A stretch of DNA of 5,188 nt from Porticoccaceae bacterium. Lineage in GTDB: Bacteria > Pseudomonadota > Gammaproteobacteria > Pseudomonadales > Porticoccaceae. Shown piece after piece: positions 1 to 5,188 of this stretch; position 1 is the stretch's first letter, and the number at the start of each line of letters is the position of its first letter. The stretch is from assembly GCA_003448675.1 (NCBI GenBank), contig DLXZ01000103.1, forward strand, positions 1-5,188. Direction: 5' to 3'. The position numbers and the translations under genes are program-made. The notes below the pieces were generated by a model, which had not been told where the DNA came from, did no database searches, and worked only from the letters and a program-made list of their open reading frames with translations.

Positions 1-117
1 GGGTTTTCACCGGGCCTGCTCGACAAACGGGTGGAAATCGCCAGCGCCAGTGAAGACGGCCGGGAAGGTACCGCGGCCCGCCTGGAAAAACGTACCCCGG
101 TATTCAAGGGCCGGTGA
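1..117 (+). CDS. C-terminal tail of a crotonase-family (enoyl-CoA hydratase/isomerase-like) protein, 5' end outside window
   Basis: Frame 1 is open from the window edge and gives 38 residues before TGA at 115-117. The tail includes SEDGREGTAARLEKR followed by TPVFKGR. A segment of the form S-E/D-D-x-x-E-G-x-x-A-F-x-E-K-R-x-P-x-F-x-G-R is characteristic of the last helix of enoyl-CoA hydratase/isomerase proteins, where the C-terminal helices pack on the trimer and help cover the acyl-CoA site. Such enzymes hydrate or isomerise enoyl-CoA thioesters in the cytoplasm. The catalytic core and oxyanion hole lie upstream and cannot be checked, so the exact reaction is unknown. It is 15 bases upstream of the next gene and in the same operon as an acyl-CoA dehydrogenase, which fits a role in acyl-CoA degradation. 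Another crotonase-fold activity, such as an isomerase or thioesterase, is equally possible. Confidence 0.7.
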   Translation, partial: GFSPGLLDKRVEIASASEDGREGTAARLEKRTPVFKGR

Positions 118-132
118 GGGAGGGCTCCGACG

Positions 133-474
133 ATGTCTATTCGACTCGATAAGCCCCTGCAGGCCCTTACCGCGGAAAATCTCGAACCCGTCCAGGGCCA
201 GCTGGGTGTTTATCAGCTGGCAGATGCCAGCGGTAAGGTTTTTTATATTGGCTACGCCGGTGGCCGCTCCTTGTTTGGCCTGCATGGCGAGCTCAAGCGT
301 GAGATGGACAGTCACCGGGGCCAGGATATTCAGTTCCGCTGTGAAGTTAATCAGCAGTACATCAGCCGTTATGAAGAGCTGCTGATGCTACATAAGGTGG
401 ACTTTGGGGAGCTACCGGAGCGAGTGCTGCGGGAGTATCCCTACCAAATTGGTACGCTCTCGCCGGATAATTAA
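133..474 (+). CDS. Small GIY-YIG-like domain protein of unknown function
   Basis: A 113-residue protein. ATG at 133 is preceded by a purine-rich GAGGGAGGG at 116-124, 8 bases away, which overlaps the stop codon of the upstream gene and suggests translational coupling. Residues 25-27 read GVY and residues 38-40 read YIG (context KVFYIGYAGG), the spacing and hydrophobic pattern of the first hairpin of GIY-YIG domains. A helix with R45 follows, then a conserved-looking segment RYEELLMLHKVDFGELP at 79-95. In active GIY-YIG nucleases a helix Arg and a later Glu are catalytic. Here R45 is close to, but not at, the usual Arg spacing, and E81 or E82 could be the Glu, so activity is uncertain. There is no signal peptide or membrane segment. 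It lies 15 bases after a crotonase gene and 26 bases before an acyl-CoA dehydrogenase, so it is probably co-expressed with acyl-CoA enzymes. The fold assignment is by motif only and the function is unknown. Confidence 0.75.
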   Translation: MSIRLDKPLQALTAENLEPVQGQLGVYQLADASGKVFYIGYAGGRSLFGLHGELKREMDSHRGQDIQFRCEVNQQYISRYEELLMLHKVDFGELPERVLREYPYQIGTLSPDN

Positions 475-500
475 AAAAATATTAACAATTAGGGGGAACA

Positions 501-1667
501 ATGGATTATCAATTATCCCAGGAACAGCAGATGCTGGTGGACATGGTGCGGCGCTTCGTCCGCGAGGAAATCTGCCCGCTGGAAGAAAAGCTTGACCCGG
601 ATGCCGGGGAGATTCATCCGCAAGACAGCGAACGCTTAAAGGAAATGACCCGGAAAATGGGCCTTTATGGTTTGGGAATTCCGCCAGAGTTTGGCGGTCC
701 CGATGTCGATGTCACCACCCAAACCCTGTTGGCCTTTGAAATGGCTCAGCACCGGGCCGGGCTATATAACCCTTGTTACAATGTCTTTGGCGGGGCTGGG
801 CTGGCTCAGCTTTATGAGGCCACCGAAGAACAAAAGGAAAAATACCTGTATCCCGTTCTTCGTGGGGAAAAAACGTCTTTTTTTGGTTTAACCGAACCCT
901 CTGGCGGCTCCGACCCCGGTCGGGCCATCCAGACGCGTGCCGTACAGGATGGCGATGACTGGGTGCTTAATGGCGCCAAGATTTTTATCAGTGGCGCCGA
1001 CCATGCGGATTTCGGCATCCTGTTTGCCCGTACCTCCGAGGACAAGACCCGTAACGGTGTGACCTGTTTTATTGTCGATACCGATATGCCGGGCTTTCAT
1101 GTCCGCCGGGTAGTGCACACCCTGCGTTCGACCAAGTACGCCACCGAAATTCAGATCGAGAACCTGCGGGTGCCCAAGGAAAACATCCTCGGCGAGCTTA
1201 ACAAGGGCTTTGCCATCGCCAATGATCGTTTATCCCGCTACCGCATTCCCTATGCCGCGGGTTGTATCGGCGTCGCCATGAGGGCCCAGGAAATGGCCAT
1301 CGACTACGTGAAGATTCGGGAAACCTTCGGGGGCTTACTGGCCTCTCGCCAGGCCATTCAGTGGATGATTGTTGATAACGAAATGGATATCCGCACCGCT
1401 CGCCATGTTTGCCTGGAAGCGGCGCAAAAAGCGGATCGCGGGGATGATTTCCGCACCGAAGCGGCCATGGCCAAACTTCTAGGCAGTGAAGCCGGTGGCC
1501 GGGTGGTGGATCGGGTGATGCAGATTCACGGGGGCTATGGCATGACCAAGGACCTGCCCCTGGAGCGCTGGTACCGGGAAATGCGCATCCGGCGCATCGG
1601 GGAAGGGCCCAGCGAAGTACAACGCTTGGTGATGGCCCGCAACCTGATTGGCGGGTCTTTCCACTAG
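501..1667 (+). CDS. Acyl-CoA dehydrogenase family flavoprotein
   Basis: A 388-residue protein of the usual length for single-domain acyl-CoA dehydrogenases, cytoplasmic and FAD-dependent. The family oxidises the alpha-beta bond of an acyl-CoA to a trans-2-enoyl-CoA and passes electrons to ETF. The N-terminal helical domain covers about 1-125. The middle beta domain carries GLTEPSGGSD at 129-138 and NGAKIFISG at 157-165. The C-terminal helical domain has RETFGGLLASRQAIQ at 273-287, QIHGGYGM at 341-348 and RRIGEGPSEVQRLVMAR at 364-380. By eye E368, in the IGEG segment, aligns with the catalytic base Glu376 of medium-chain acyl-CoA dehydrogenase. ATG 501 follows AGGGGG at 491-496 with about 4 bases between them, in an AT-rich gap that should leave the site unstructured. 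Co-location with a crotonase gene supports a dehydrogenation-hydration pair in one catabolic pathway. Chain length or branched/cyclic substrate cannot be read from the sequence. The usual G-x-R-x-S-type segment before the conserved RVP (here R223-P225) is replaced by TLRSTKYATEI at 207-217, so this is not a textbook medium-chain enzyme. Confidence 0.95.
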   Translation: MDYQLSQEQQMLVDMVRRFVREEICPLEEKLDPDAGEIHPQDSERLKEMTRKMGLYGLGIPPEFGGPDVDVTTQTLLAFEMAQHRAGLYNPCYNVFGGAGLAQLYEATEEQKEKYLYPVLRGEKTSFFGLTEPSGGSDPGRAIQTRAVQDGDDWVLNGAKIFISGADHADFGILFARTSEDKTRNGVTCFIVDTDMPGFHVRRVVHTLRSTKYATEIQIENLRVPKENILGELNKGFAIANDRLSRYRIPYAAGCIGVAMRAQEMAIDYVKIRETFGGLLASRQAIQWMIVDNEMDIRTARHVCLEAAQKADRGDDFRTEAAMAKLLGSEAGGRVVDRVMQIHGGYGMTKDLPLERWYREMRIRRIGEGPSEVQRLVMARNLIGGSFH

Positions 1668-1749
1668 GCTCGCTTATTTTGCATTGTTATTCGTACCTTC
1701 GGGATCGACGATTTTGTCGCAATCCTGGCCGGACATTGCACGCAAGTGT
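1668..1749. other. Convergent intergenic gap with two overlapping weak hairpins
   Basis: Eighty-two bases separate the stop codons of the acyl-CoA dehydrogenase (plus) and recQ (minus). Two mutually exclusive inverted repeats are visible. The first is GGATCGAC at 1702-1709 against GTCG at 1716-1719 and ATCC at 1722-1725, with a 2-base bulge and a 6-base loop. The second is GCAAT at 1719-1723 against ATTGC at 1735-1739, with CC/GG inside. Neither is followed by a T-run on either strand, so a standard intrinsic terminator is not supported. They could still slow or end transcription from both sides, or provide 3'-end stability. Confidence 0.3.
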
Positions 1750-3897
1750 TTATCCGCTAAGGGCCGCCTGCACACACTTGAGAATGCCGTAGTCGTACTG
1801 GCCTTCCAGCGCCTCGTAAGCGGGTTTCAAACGGCCTTCCGCTGCTTCCCCGAAGTGTTCAATGACTTGTACGAGCCGTTGATACTCCGCTTCATCCAGG
1901 CTTAAAACCCCGCGCGCTTCGAGCAGACCCAGGGAGATGGCCTCGGCAAGGTGGCTGTAAACGGTGGAGGCCTTGATGTCCCGTTGAAGGGCAATATCTT
2001 CCACCCCGATGCCTTCGTGCAAGAGCATCAGACTTTCATTAACGGTGTCACTGAGTTGATTGTTGAGTAATTCTGGCAAAGGATGGCTTTCGATCGCATC
2101 GAGAAAGCGTTGACCGTAGCGTTTGAGTTTCAGCGCGCCAATGCCGGATATATGCGCCATGTCAGCTAATGTCGCTGGCCGGCGCTGAAGCATTTCCTTT
2201 AACGTCGCATCGTGAAAAATCACATAGGGCGGCACCCCGTGTTCGGCTGCCAGTTCGCTGCGCACAGCGCGTAAAGCCTCCCAAAGGGCCTGATGCTGGG
2301 GTGGGATGGATGTCTTCTCTTTTGCTTCACTCGTGGATTTTACCGCTGCCGGCTGTTTTCTCATGGCCAGGCTTTGTTCGCCCCGTAGCACAGGTCGGCT
2401 TCTTTCGGTCAGCTTAAGGGCGCCATAGCCGTCGCTATCGATGTTCACGAAACCCAGGGCAATCAGTTGCCGGTAAATGCTTCGCCACTGGGCATTGCTA
2501 AATTCGGTACCAATGCCGAAGGTGCTGATTTTGTCGTGCTGATTGGCAAGTACGCGGTGGTCAGCTTTACCGAGCAAAATGTCGGTGAGGTAAGCCACGC
2601 CAAAACGTTGGCCGGTGCGATAAATGCAGGACAGAGCCTTCTGGGCCGCGACTGTGGCGTCCCACTGTTCCGGTGCTTGCAGGCAATTATCGCAATTGCC
2701 GCAATGTTCGGGCTGCTTCCACCCGGAGGGCTGCTCGTCAAAGTAAGTCAGCAGTCCGTGGCGGCGACAGCCTGTCGTTTCACACAAGCCCAGCATGGCT
2801 TCGAGCTTTTGGTGCGCGATGCGTTTTTGTATCTCGCTGGCGCCGGAGTCCGCGGTGAATTGCCGCAGGGTGATGACATCCTGAAGACCGTAGGCCATCC
2901 AGGCATTGGCGGGTTCGCCATCGCGGCCGGCGCGCCCGGTTTCCTGGTAATAGGCCTCTATGCTTTTCGGTAGACTCAGGTGGGCGACAAAGCGCACATC
3001 GGGTTTGTCGATGCCCATACCAAAGGCGATGGTGGCAACCATGATAAGGCTGTCTTCCCGTAGGAAGCGTTCCTGATTGCGTTGGCGCTCCTCGCTGCTC
3101 ATGCCCGCGTGGTAGGGCAGGGCCAGCCGTCCCTGCTGGTTCAGCCACTCGGCCGTGCTTTCCACCTTGCGCCGCGACAGGCAATAGACAATGCCGGCGT
3201 CTTCCGCATGCCTGGCGCTGAGAAAATCCCACAACCGCCTGCGCGGATTTTCCCCTTCGGAAATGGCGTAGGTGATATTTGGCCGATCGAAACTGCTAAT
3301 AAACAGCCGGGCCTGTTCCAGTCCCAGTTGGCTGATAATTTCCTCGCGGGTGCGCTGATCGGCGGTAGCGGTTAGCGCGATACGGGGGATATGGGGATAG
3401 CGATCGCGAAGGGTTTTGAGTTGCTGGTATTCGACACGAAAGTCATGGCCCCATTGAGAGACACAGTGGGCCTCGTCAATGGCGAACAGGGCGAGCTGGC
3501 AACGATCCAGCAGGGCGAGGGTGTGCTCGCTCAACAGCCGCTCCGGCGCCAGATAGACAATATCCAGCGCATTATCGAGTAACTGTTGTTCAATGGCGTT
3601 GCATTCCACGCGATTCAGGCTGGAATTTAAAAACGCCGCTCTGACGCCAAGTTGACGCAGGGCGTCGACTTGATCCTGCATCAGGGCAATCAGGGGTGAG
3701 ACCACCACCGTGATGCCATCAAGCAGCAGGGCTGGAATCTGGTAGCAGAGGGATTTGCCGCCGCCGGTGGGCATCAGCACAAAAGCGTCATTACCCTGGA
3801 GCAGGGTTTCAATAATCTCCTCCTGTGGATTACGAAAACTGTCGTAACCAAAGGTGGTTTTCAGGACGGATCGGGCCGGAAGTTCTTGGGTGTTCAT
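1750..3897 (-). CDS. recQ: ATP-dependent DNA helicase RecQ with extra C-terminal helix-turn-helix-like domain
   Basis: A 715-residue RecQ, a 3'-5' DNA helicase of recombination and replication-fork repair that acts on the nucleoid. Visible motifs: motif 0 FRNPQEEII 21-29; Walker A PTGGGKS 43-49; Ia [12 protein letters not shown] 66-77; Walker B DEAH 141-144 with the aromatic-rich loop SQWGHDFR 147-154; LTATAD 175-180; [11 protein letters not shown] 236-246; [18 protein letters not shown] 287-304; motif [12 protein letters not shown] 318-327. Zinc ligands are C377, C399, C402 and C405. The RQC winged helix spans about 410-508 ([20 protein letters not shown]), followed by a charged low-complexity linker 510-533 and one HRDC domain about 534-605 ([28 protein letters not shown]). 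Residues about 615-712 are an additional domain ([30 protein letters not shown]) resembling the helix-turn-helix domain found at the end of some bacterial RecQ proteins. E. coli RecQ is about 610 residues and lacks it. ATG 3897 is preferred to in-frame ATG 3906 because GGAAG lies 9 bases upstream of the former and directly abuts the latter. No active-site residue is missing. Confidence 0.97.
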   Translation of the reverse strand: MNTQELPARSVLKTTFGYDSFRNPQEEIIETLLQGNDAFVLMPTGGGKSLCYQIPALLLDGITVVVSPLIALMQDQVDALRQLGVRAAFLNSSLNRVECNAIEQQLLDNALDIVYLAPERLLSEHTLALLDRCQLALFAIDEAHCVSQWGHDFRVEYQQLKTLRDRYPHIPRIALTATADQRTREEIISQLGLEQARLFISSFDRPNITYAISEGENPRRRLWDFLSARHAEDAGIVYCLSRRKVESTAEWLNQQGRLALPYHAGMSSEERQRNQERFLREDSLIMVATIAFGMGIDKPDVRFVAHLSLPKSIEAYYQETGRAGRDGEPANAWMAYGLQDVITLRQFTADSGASEIQKRIAHQKLEAMLGLCETTGCRRHGLLTYFDEQPSGWKQPEHCGNCDNCLQAPEQWDATVAAQKALSCIYRTGQRFGVAYLTDILLGKADHRVLANQHDKISTFGIGTEFSNAQWRSIYRQLIALGFVNIDSDGYGALKLTERSRPVLRGEQSLAMRKQPAAVKSTSEAKEKTSIPPQHQALWEALRAVRSELAAEHGVPPYVIFHDATLKEMLQRRPATLADMAHISGIGALKLKRYGQRFLDAIESHPLPELLNNQLSDTVNESLMLLHEGIGVEDIALQRDIKASTVYSHLAEAISLGLLEARGVLSLDEAEYQRLVQVIEHFGEAAEGRLKPAYEALEGQYDYGILKCVQAALSG

Positions 3898-3906
3898 AGT
3901 GCGCAT

Positions 3907-3911
3907 CTTCC
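3907..3911 (-). promoter_or_regulatory. Ribosome-binding site that decides the recQ start
   Basis: On the minus strand GGAAG is followed directly by ATG (3906), then 9 bases later by a second in-frame ATG (3897). A Shine-Dalgarno touching its start codon cannot serve it, while 9 bases is workable. The protein most likely begins [10 protein letters not shown], not MRTMNTQ. Confidence 0.55.
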
Positions 3912-3933
3912 ATGATTTGCTATGACCAGGGCA

Positions 3934-3962
3934 ATTCTAACGGGGTTCGGATAAACATTTAA
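3934..3962 (-). promoter_or_regulatory. Candidate sigma-70 promoter for recQ
   Basis: On the minus strand a TAGAAT -10 box (3934-3939, 5 of 6 matches to TATAAT) is preceded by a 17-base spacer and a poor -35, TTAAAT (3957-3962, 3 of 6). Transcription would begin near 3927, giving a leader of about 30 bases to ATG 3897. The weak -35 predicts modest constitutive expression. No LexA-type box (CTG-N10-CAG) was seen here. Confidence 0.35.
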
Positions 3963-3999
3963 TGCTGGCTGCGTAGCGGCTATCGAGTCCTAATTGGCT

Positions 4000-4027
4000 T
4001 TGCCAGCGACGTATAAACGTCTAGAGT
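4000..4027 (+). promoter_or_regulatory. Candidate promoter for the luciferase-like oxidoreductase gene
   Basis: TTGCCA at 4000-4005 (5 of 6 matches to the -35 consensus), a 16-base spacer and TAGAGT at 4022-4027 (4 of 6 matches to the -10). The start would fall near 4034, leaving a leader of about 80 bases before ATG 4114. The spacer coincides with a perfect inverted repeat, consistent with a regulated promoter. Assigned by eye only. Confidence 0.35.
4008..4021. promoter_or_regulatory. Inverted repeat GACGT-ATAA-ACGTC, candidate operator
   Basis: A perfect 5-base-arm inverted repeat with a 4-base AT spacer, lying between the candidate -35 and -10 boxes where a bound dimeric regulator would block or remodel the promoter. 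A second, shorter inverted repeat, TGGC-TTT-GCCA (3995-4005), lies immediately upstream over the -35. I do not recognise the regulator. No regulator gene is in the window. Confidence 0.35.
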
Positions 4028-4074
4028 ATTTACCGACACTTTTTGATATCCCGCGCCTGGGGCCTGCCATTGAA

Positions 4075-4100
4075 GGGCGTTTGTTAAGGGACGAATGCCC
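4075..4100 (+). promoter_or_regulatory. Leader RNA hairpin abutting the ribosome-binding site
   Basis: GGGCGTTTGTT at 4075-4085 can pair along all 11 positions with GACGAATGCCC at 4090-4100 around an AAGG loop, using 8 Watson-Crick and 3 G-U pairs. The G-U pairs make the stem specific to plus-strand RNA, because the complement would have C-A mismatches. The stem closes with three G-C pairs directly before the AGGGAG ribosome-binding site, so folding would either hold that site open or influence ribosome access. There is no T-run, so it is not a terminator. Confidence 0.4.
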
Positions 4101-4106
4101 AGGGAG
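4101..4106 (+). promoter_or_regulatory. Ribosome-binding site that decides the luciferase-like gene start
   Basis: AGGGAG is 7 bases upstream of ATG 4114. The reading frame stays open upstream to a TTG at 3994, but that start has no ribosome-binding site and adds 40 residues with no family resemblance. The protein beginning MKLGVSIRTMGP matches the usual first beta strand of the family. Confidence 0.75.
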
Positions 4107-4113
4107 AGCAACG

Positions 4114-4926
4114 ATGAAATTAGGAGTCAGCATCCGCACCATGGGGCCGCAATCGACGCGGGACACCATCACTGAGTGTGCAATACAGGCGGAGCAGTTG
4201 GGTTTTGACTCAATCTGGCTGCCTGAGCATATCGCGATTCCACCCGACGATGCCGAGGGCTCCGAGGGCCGCTACCTCGACCCACTGATCACGCTGGCCT
4301 ACCTGGCGGCGAAAACCGAGCGGATAAAACTGGCCACCGGCGCCCTGATATTGCCTTACAGACCGCCCCTGGTGACAGCAAAGCTGGTGGCCACTCTCCA
4401 GGAGCTGGCCAAGGGACGCTTGATGCTCGGCGTGGGGATTGGCTGGATGCGCAGCGAATTCAAGGCCCTGGGTCTGAACCTGCGTAAGCGGGTGGGGGAC
4501 GCTGAAGCGGTGCTTGAATTTATTCACCGGGCTTTTGCCAATGATGTCGTCGAGCTGAACGGACAGCCCTTCTATTTTCGACCAAGGCCCGAGAGACCCC
4601 CCATTTATATCGGTGGCGCGCCGCCTCACGCTATTGCGCGAGCCGTTAAATACGGCGATGGTTGGCTGCCAATGCGCTTGACCCCGGATATGCTGAAGCC
4701 AAGGGTTGAGCAATACAGGAAACTTGCACGGGATGGCGGCAATTCCAGGGCTGAAGTGGTCCTCATGACCGCCTTGCCCACCGACGATAGCAAACGCTGT
4801 AAAGCGCTTTGCGCCGCCTACGCCGCGGTGGGGGTAGATGTGTTGGTGTACAGCGATCGCTACGATAATCTCGAACAACAACAGCAGCGAATGGCAATGA
4901 TCGCCAAGGCCTGGCCACGGCCCTAA
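4114..4926 (+). CDS. LLM class (luciferase-like) flavin/F420-dependent oxidoreductase
   Basis: A 270-residue protein with the luciferase-like monooxygenase TIM-barrel pattern. It starts with a hydrophobic first strand, KLGVSI at 2-7. Next come AEQLGFDSIWLPEHI at 26-40, a segment around ATGALILPYRPP at 74-85 and the family-typical LATLQELAKGRL-type helix and strand at 92-111, ending GVGIGW. Further on are RPPIYIGGAPP at 161-171 and GDGWLP at 181-186. Its length and these motifs resemble the short actinobacterial-type family called F420-dependent oxidoreductase (TIGR03619), shorter than bacterial luciferase subunits. Members transfer hydride or oxygenate substrates using FMN or F420 supplied by a partner. 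The cofactor and substrate cannot be read here, and an FMN-using monooxygenase is a real alternative. It is divergent from recQ and lies 103 bases before a VOC-fold gene, which may be a partner in ring or side-chain oxidation. The start at 4114 is chosen for its ribosome-binding site. It has a long leader with an inverted repeat and hairpin, suggesting regulated expression. Confidence 0.88.
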   Translation: MKLGVSIRTMGPQSTRDTITECAIQAEQLGFDSIWLPEHIAIPPDDAEGSEGRYLDPLITLAYLAAKTERIKLATGALILPYRPPLVTAKLVATLQELAKGRLMLGVGIGWMRSEFKALGLNLRKRVGDAEAVLEFIHRAFANDVVELNGQPFYFRPRPERPPIYIGGAPPHAIARAVKYGDGWLPMRLTPDMLKPRVEQYRKLARDGGNSRAEVVLMTALPTDDSKRCKALCAAYAAVGVDVLVYSDRYDNLEQQQQRMAMIAKAWPRP

Positions 4927-4933
4927 AAGGAAG

Positions 4934-4959
4934 CAAGGCTCCCGCGCTTACGGGTCTTG
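4934..4959 (+). other. Imperfect hairpin after the luciferase-like gene
   Basis: CAAG (4934-4937) and CCCG (4941-4944) can pair with CTTG (4956-4959) and CGGG (4951-4954) around a 6-base loop, with a 3-versus-1 internal bulge. It starts 7 bases after the stop codon, where a terminator would be expected, but no T-run follows. It may be a leaky terminator or simply chance. Confidence 0.2.
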
Positions 4960-4999
4960 ATGCAGGCTTAAACTCACCTCGGGCGCTGGGCCAGGTGGG

Positions 5000-5009
5000 G
5001 AAACGTTTC
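5000..5009. promoter_or_regulatory. Perfect palindrome GAAACGTTTC upstream of the VOC-fold gene
   Basis: A 10-base perfect palindrome 20 bases before the ATG at 5030 and just ahead of the ribosome-binding site GGAG (5020-5023, 6 bases from ATG). Its half-sites GAAAC/GTTTC recall the described PsrA fatty-acid regulator motif (G/C)AAAC-N2-4-GTTT(G/C), but here there is no spacer, so the match is incomplete. A repressor bound here would block transcription or initiation. No -10/-35 pair was found nearby. Confidence 0.25.
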
Positions 5010-5029
5010 GCAGAAGAGCGGAGATAGCG

Positions 5030-5188
5030 ATGCACCCTCAAATAAAATCCATCAACGCCATCACTCTGGTGACACAGGATATGGCCGCCAGCTTCGCCTT
5101 TTACCGGGCGCTGGGTTTGACGCTGAAGTTTGGTGGAGAAGACTCAGTTTTTACCAGCCTGTCCGCAGGCGAGTGTCACGTCAATCTG
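5030..5188 (+). CDS. VOC superfamily (glyoxalase/dioxygenase fold) protein, N-terminal part, 3' end outside window
   Basis: Fifty-three codons are visible from ATG 5030, preceded by GGAG at 5020-5023, 6 bases away. The translation shows the first beta-alpha-beta-beta unit of the vicinal oxygen chelate fold: strand INAITLVTQDM at 8-18, helix MAASFAFYRALGL at 18-30, strand LKFGG and strand SVFTSLSAGECHVNL at 39-53. The pattern D-M-x-x-S-x-x-F-Y-R-x-L-G is diagnostic of the family. The family includes glyoxalase I, ring-cleaving dioxygenases, epimerases and antibiotic-binding proteins, so no reaction can be assigned. The first-strand position that is often His in metal-binding members (D-H-V-T-L type) reads N-A-I-T-L here, so A10 replaces it. 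It is in the same direction as the luciferase-like gene and 103 bases downstream, and so possibly co-transcribed with it. Confidence 0.85.
   Translation, partial: MHPQIKSINAITLVTQDMAASFAFYRALGLTLKFGGEDSVFTSLSAGECHVNL

Noticed and set aside
7..315. Minus-strand open frame across the crotonase tail and the small GIY-YIG-like gene
   Set aside because: It spans two genes on the other strand that have better start signals and family motifs, and it shows no recognisable domain.
449..485. Internal promoter in the AT-rich gap before the acyl-CoA dehydrogenase
   Set aside because: TTGGTA at 449-454 is 11 bases from GATAAT and 25 bases from TATTAA, and neither spacing is workable. Readthrough from upstream explains expression better.
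1702..1739. Intrinsic terminator in the convergent gap
   Set aside because: The hairpins are short and bulged, and no T-run follows on either strand, so they are recorded only as weak structure.
1648..1905. Plus-strand open frame starting inside the dehydrogenase end and running into recQ
   Set aside because: It overlaps two well-supported genes, and its sequence is antisense to the RecQ C-terminal domain.
2467..2973. Plus-strand open frame of 168 codons inside recQ
   Set aside because: It is antisense to the zinc-site and RQC regions of an intact RecQ. The hydrophobic runs come from reverse-complemented RecQ codons, and no credible start signal is seen.
2780..3232. Minus-strand open frame of 150 codons overlapping recQ in another frame
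   Set aside because: An out-of-frame shadow of the helicase region. The RecQ frame is continuous with all its motifs, so there is no frameshift to explain.
3994..4113. Extending the luciferase-like protein to the TTG at 3994
   Set aside because: There is no ribosome-binding site, the extra 40 residues show no family resemblance, and the region holds promoter-like boxes, an inverted repeat and the leader hairpin.
4210..4881. Long minus-strand open frame of 223 codons inside the luciferase-like gene
   Set aside because: It lies opposite a clearly conserved protein, has no ribosome-binding site or family motifs, and its composition mirrors the codon use of the plus-strand gene.
4975..4997. Hairpin CACCT/AGGTG upstream of the VOC gene
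   Set aside because: Only five pairs around a 13-base loop, with no inner pairing. Such a stem is expected by chance.

Overview
The window reads as a dense bacterial chromosome segment, moderately GC-rich, with short intergenic gaps and good Shine-Dalgarno sites. The RecQ protein, close to E. coli RecQ through its helicase and zinc-binding parts, and the acyl-CoA catabolic genes suggest a proteobacterium, most likely a gammaproteobacterium. That placement is inferred from recalled family similarity, not from a database search. I see no tRNA, rRNA, CRISPR array, insertion sequence or integration scar.

Left block, plus strand (1-1667): the C-terminal tail of a crotonase-family (enoyl-CoA hydratase/isomerase-like) protein, a 113-residue protein with a GIY-YIG-like signature, and a complete acyl-CoA dehydrogenase. 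Gaps of 15 and 26 bases and a ribosome-binding site before each gene indicate one operon for acyl-CoA breakdown. The unusual member is the small GIY-YIG-like protein, which belongs to a nuclease-type fold but sits between two beta-oxidation-type enzymes.

Middle block, minus strand (1750-3897): a complete recQ gene, convergent with the dehydrogenase across an 82-base gap. It encodes all the helicase motifs, the four-cysteine zinc site, an RQC region, one HRDC domain and an extra C-terminal helix-turn-helix-like domain of about 100 residues that E. coli RecQ lacks.

Divergent control region (3898-4113): a likely recQ promoter on the minus strand. On the plus strand there is a candidate promoter whose spacer is filled by a perfect inverted repeat, followed by an 11-pair RNA hairpin that ends right against the ribosome-binding site of the next gene. 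This is the part of the window with the most structure not explained by coding sequence.

Right block, plus strand (4114-5188): a 270-residue luciferase-like (LLM class) flavin or F420 oxidoreductase, then after about 100 bases the first 53 codons of a VOC-superfamily (glyoxalase/dioxygenase fold) protein cut by the window edge. The two may be co-transcribed, but the gap holds a 10-base palindrome and a weak hairpin, so separate control is possible. I found no clear evidence of a wholly new multi-gene system. The best leads are the GIY-YIG-like protein in the acyl-CoA operon and the structured leader of the luciferase-like gene.
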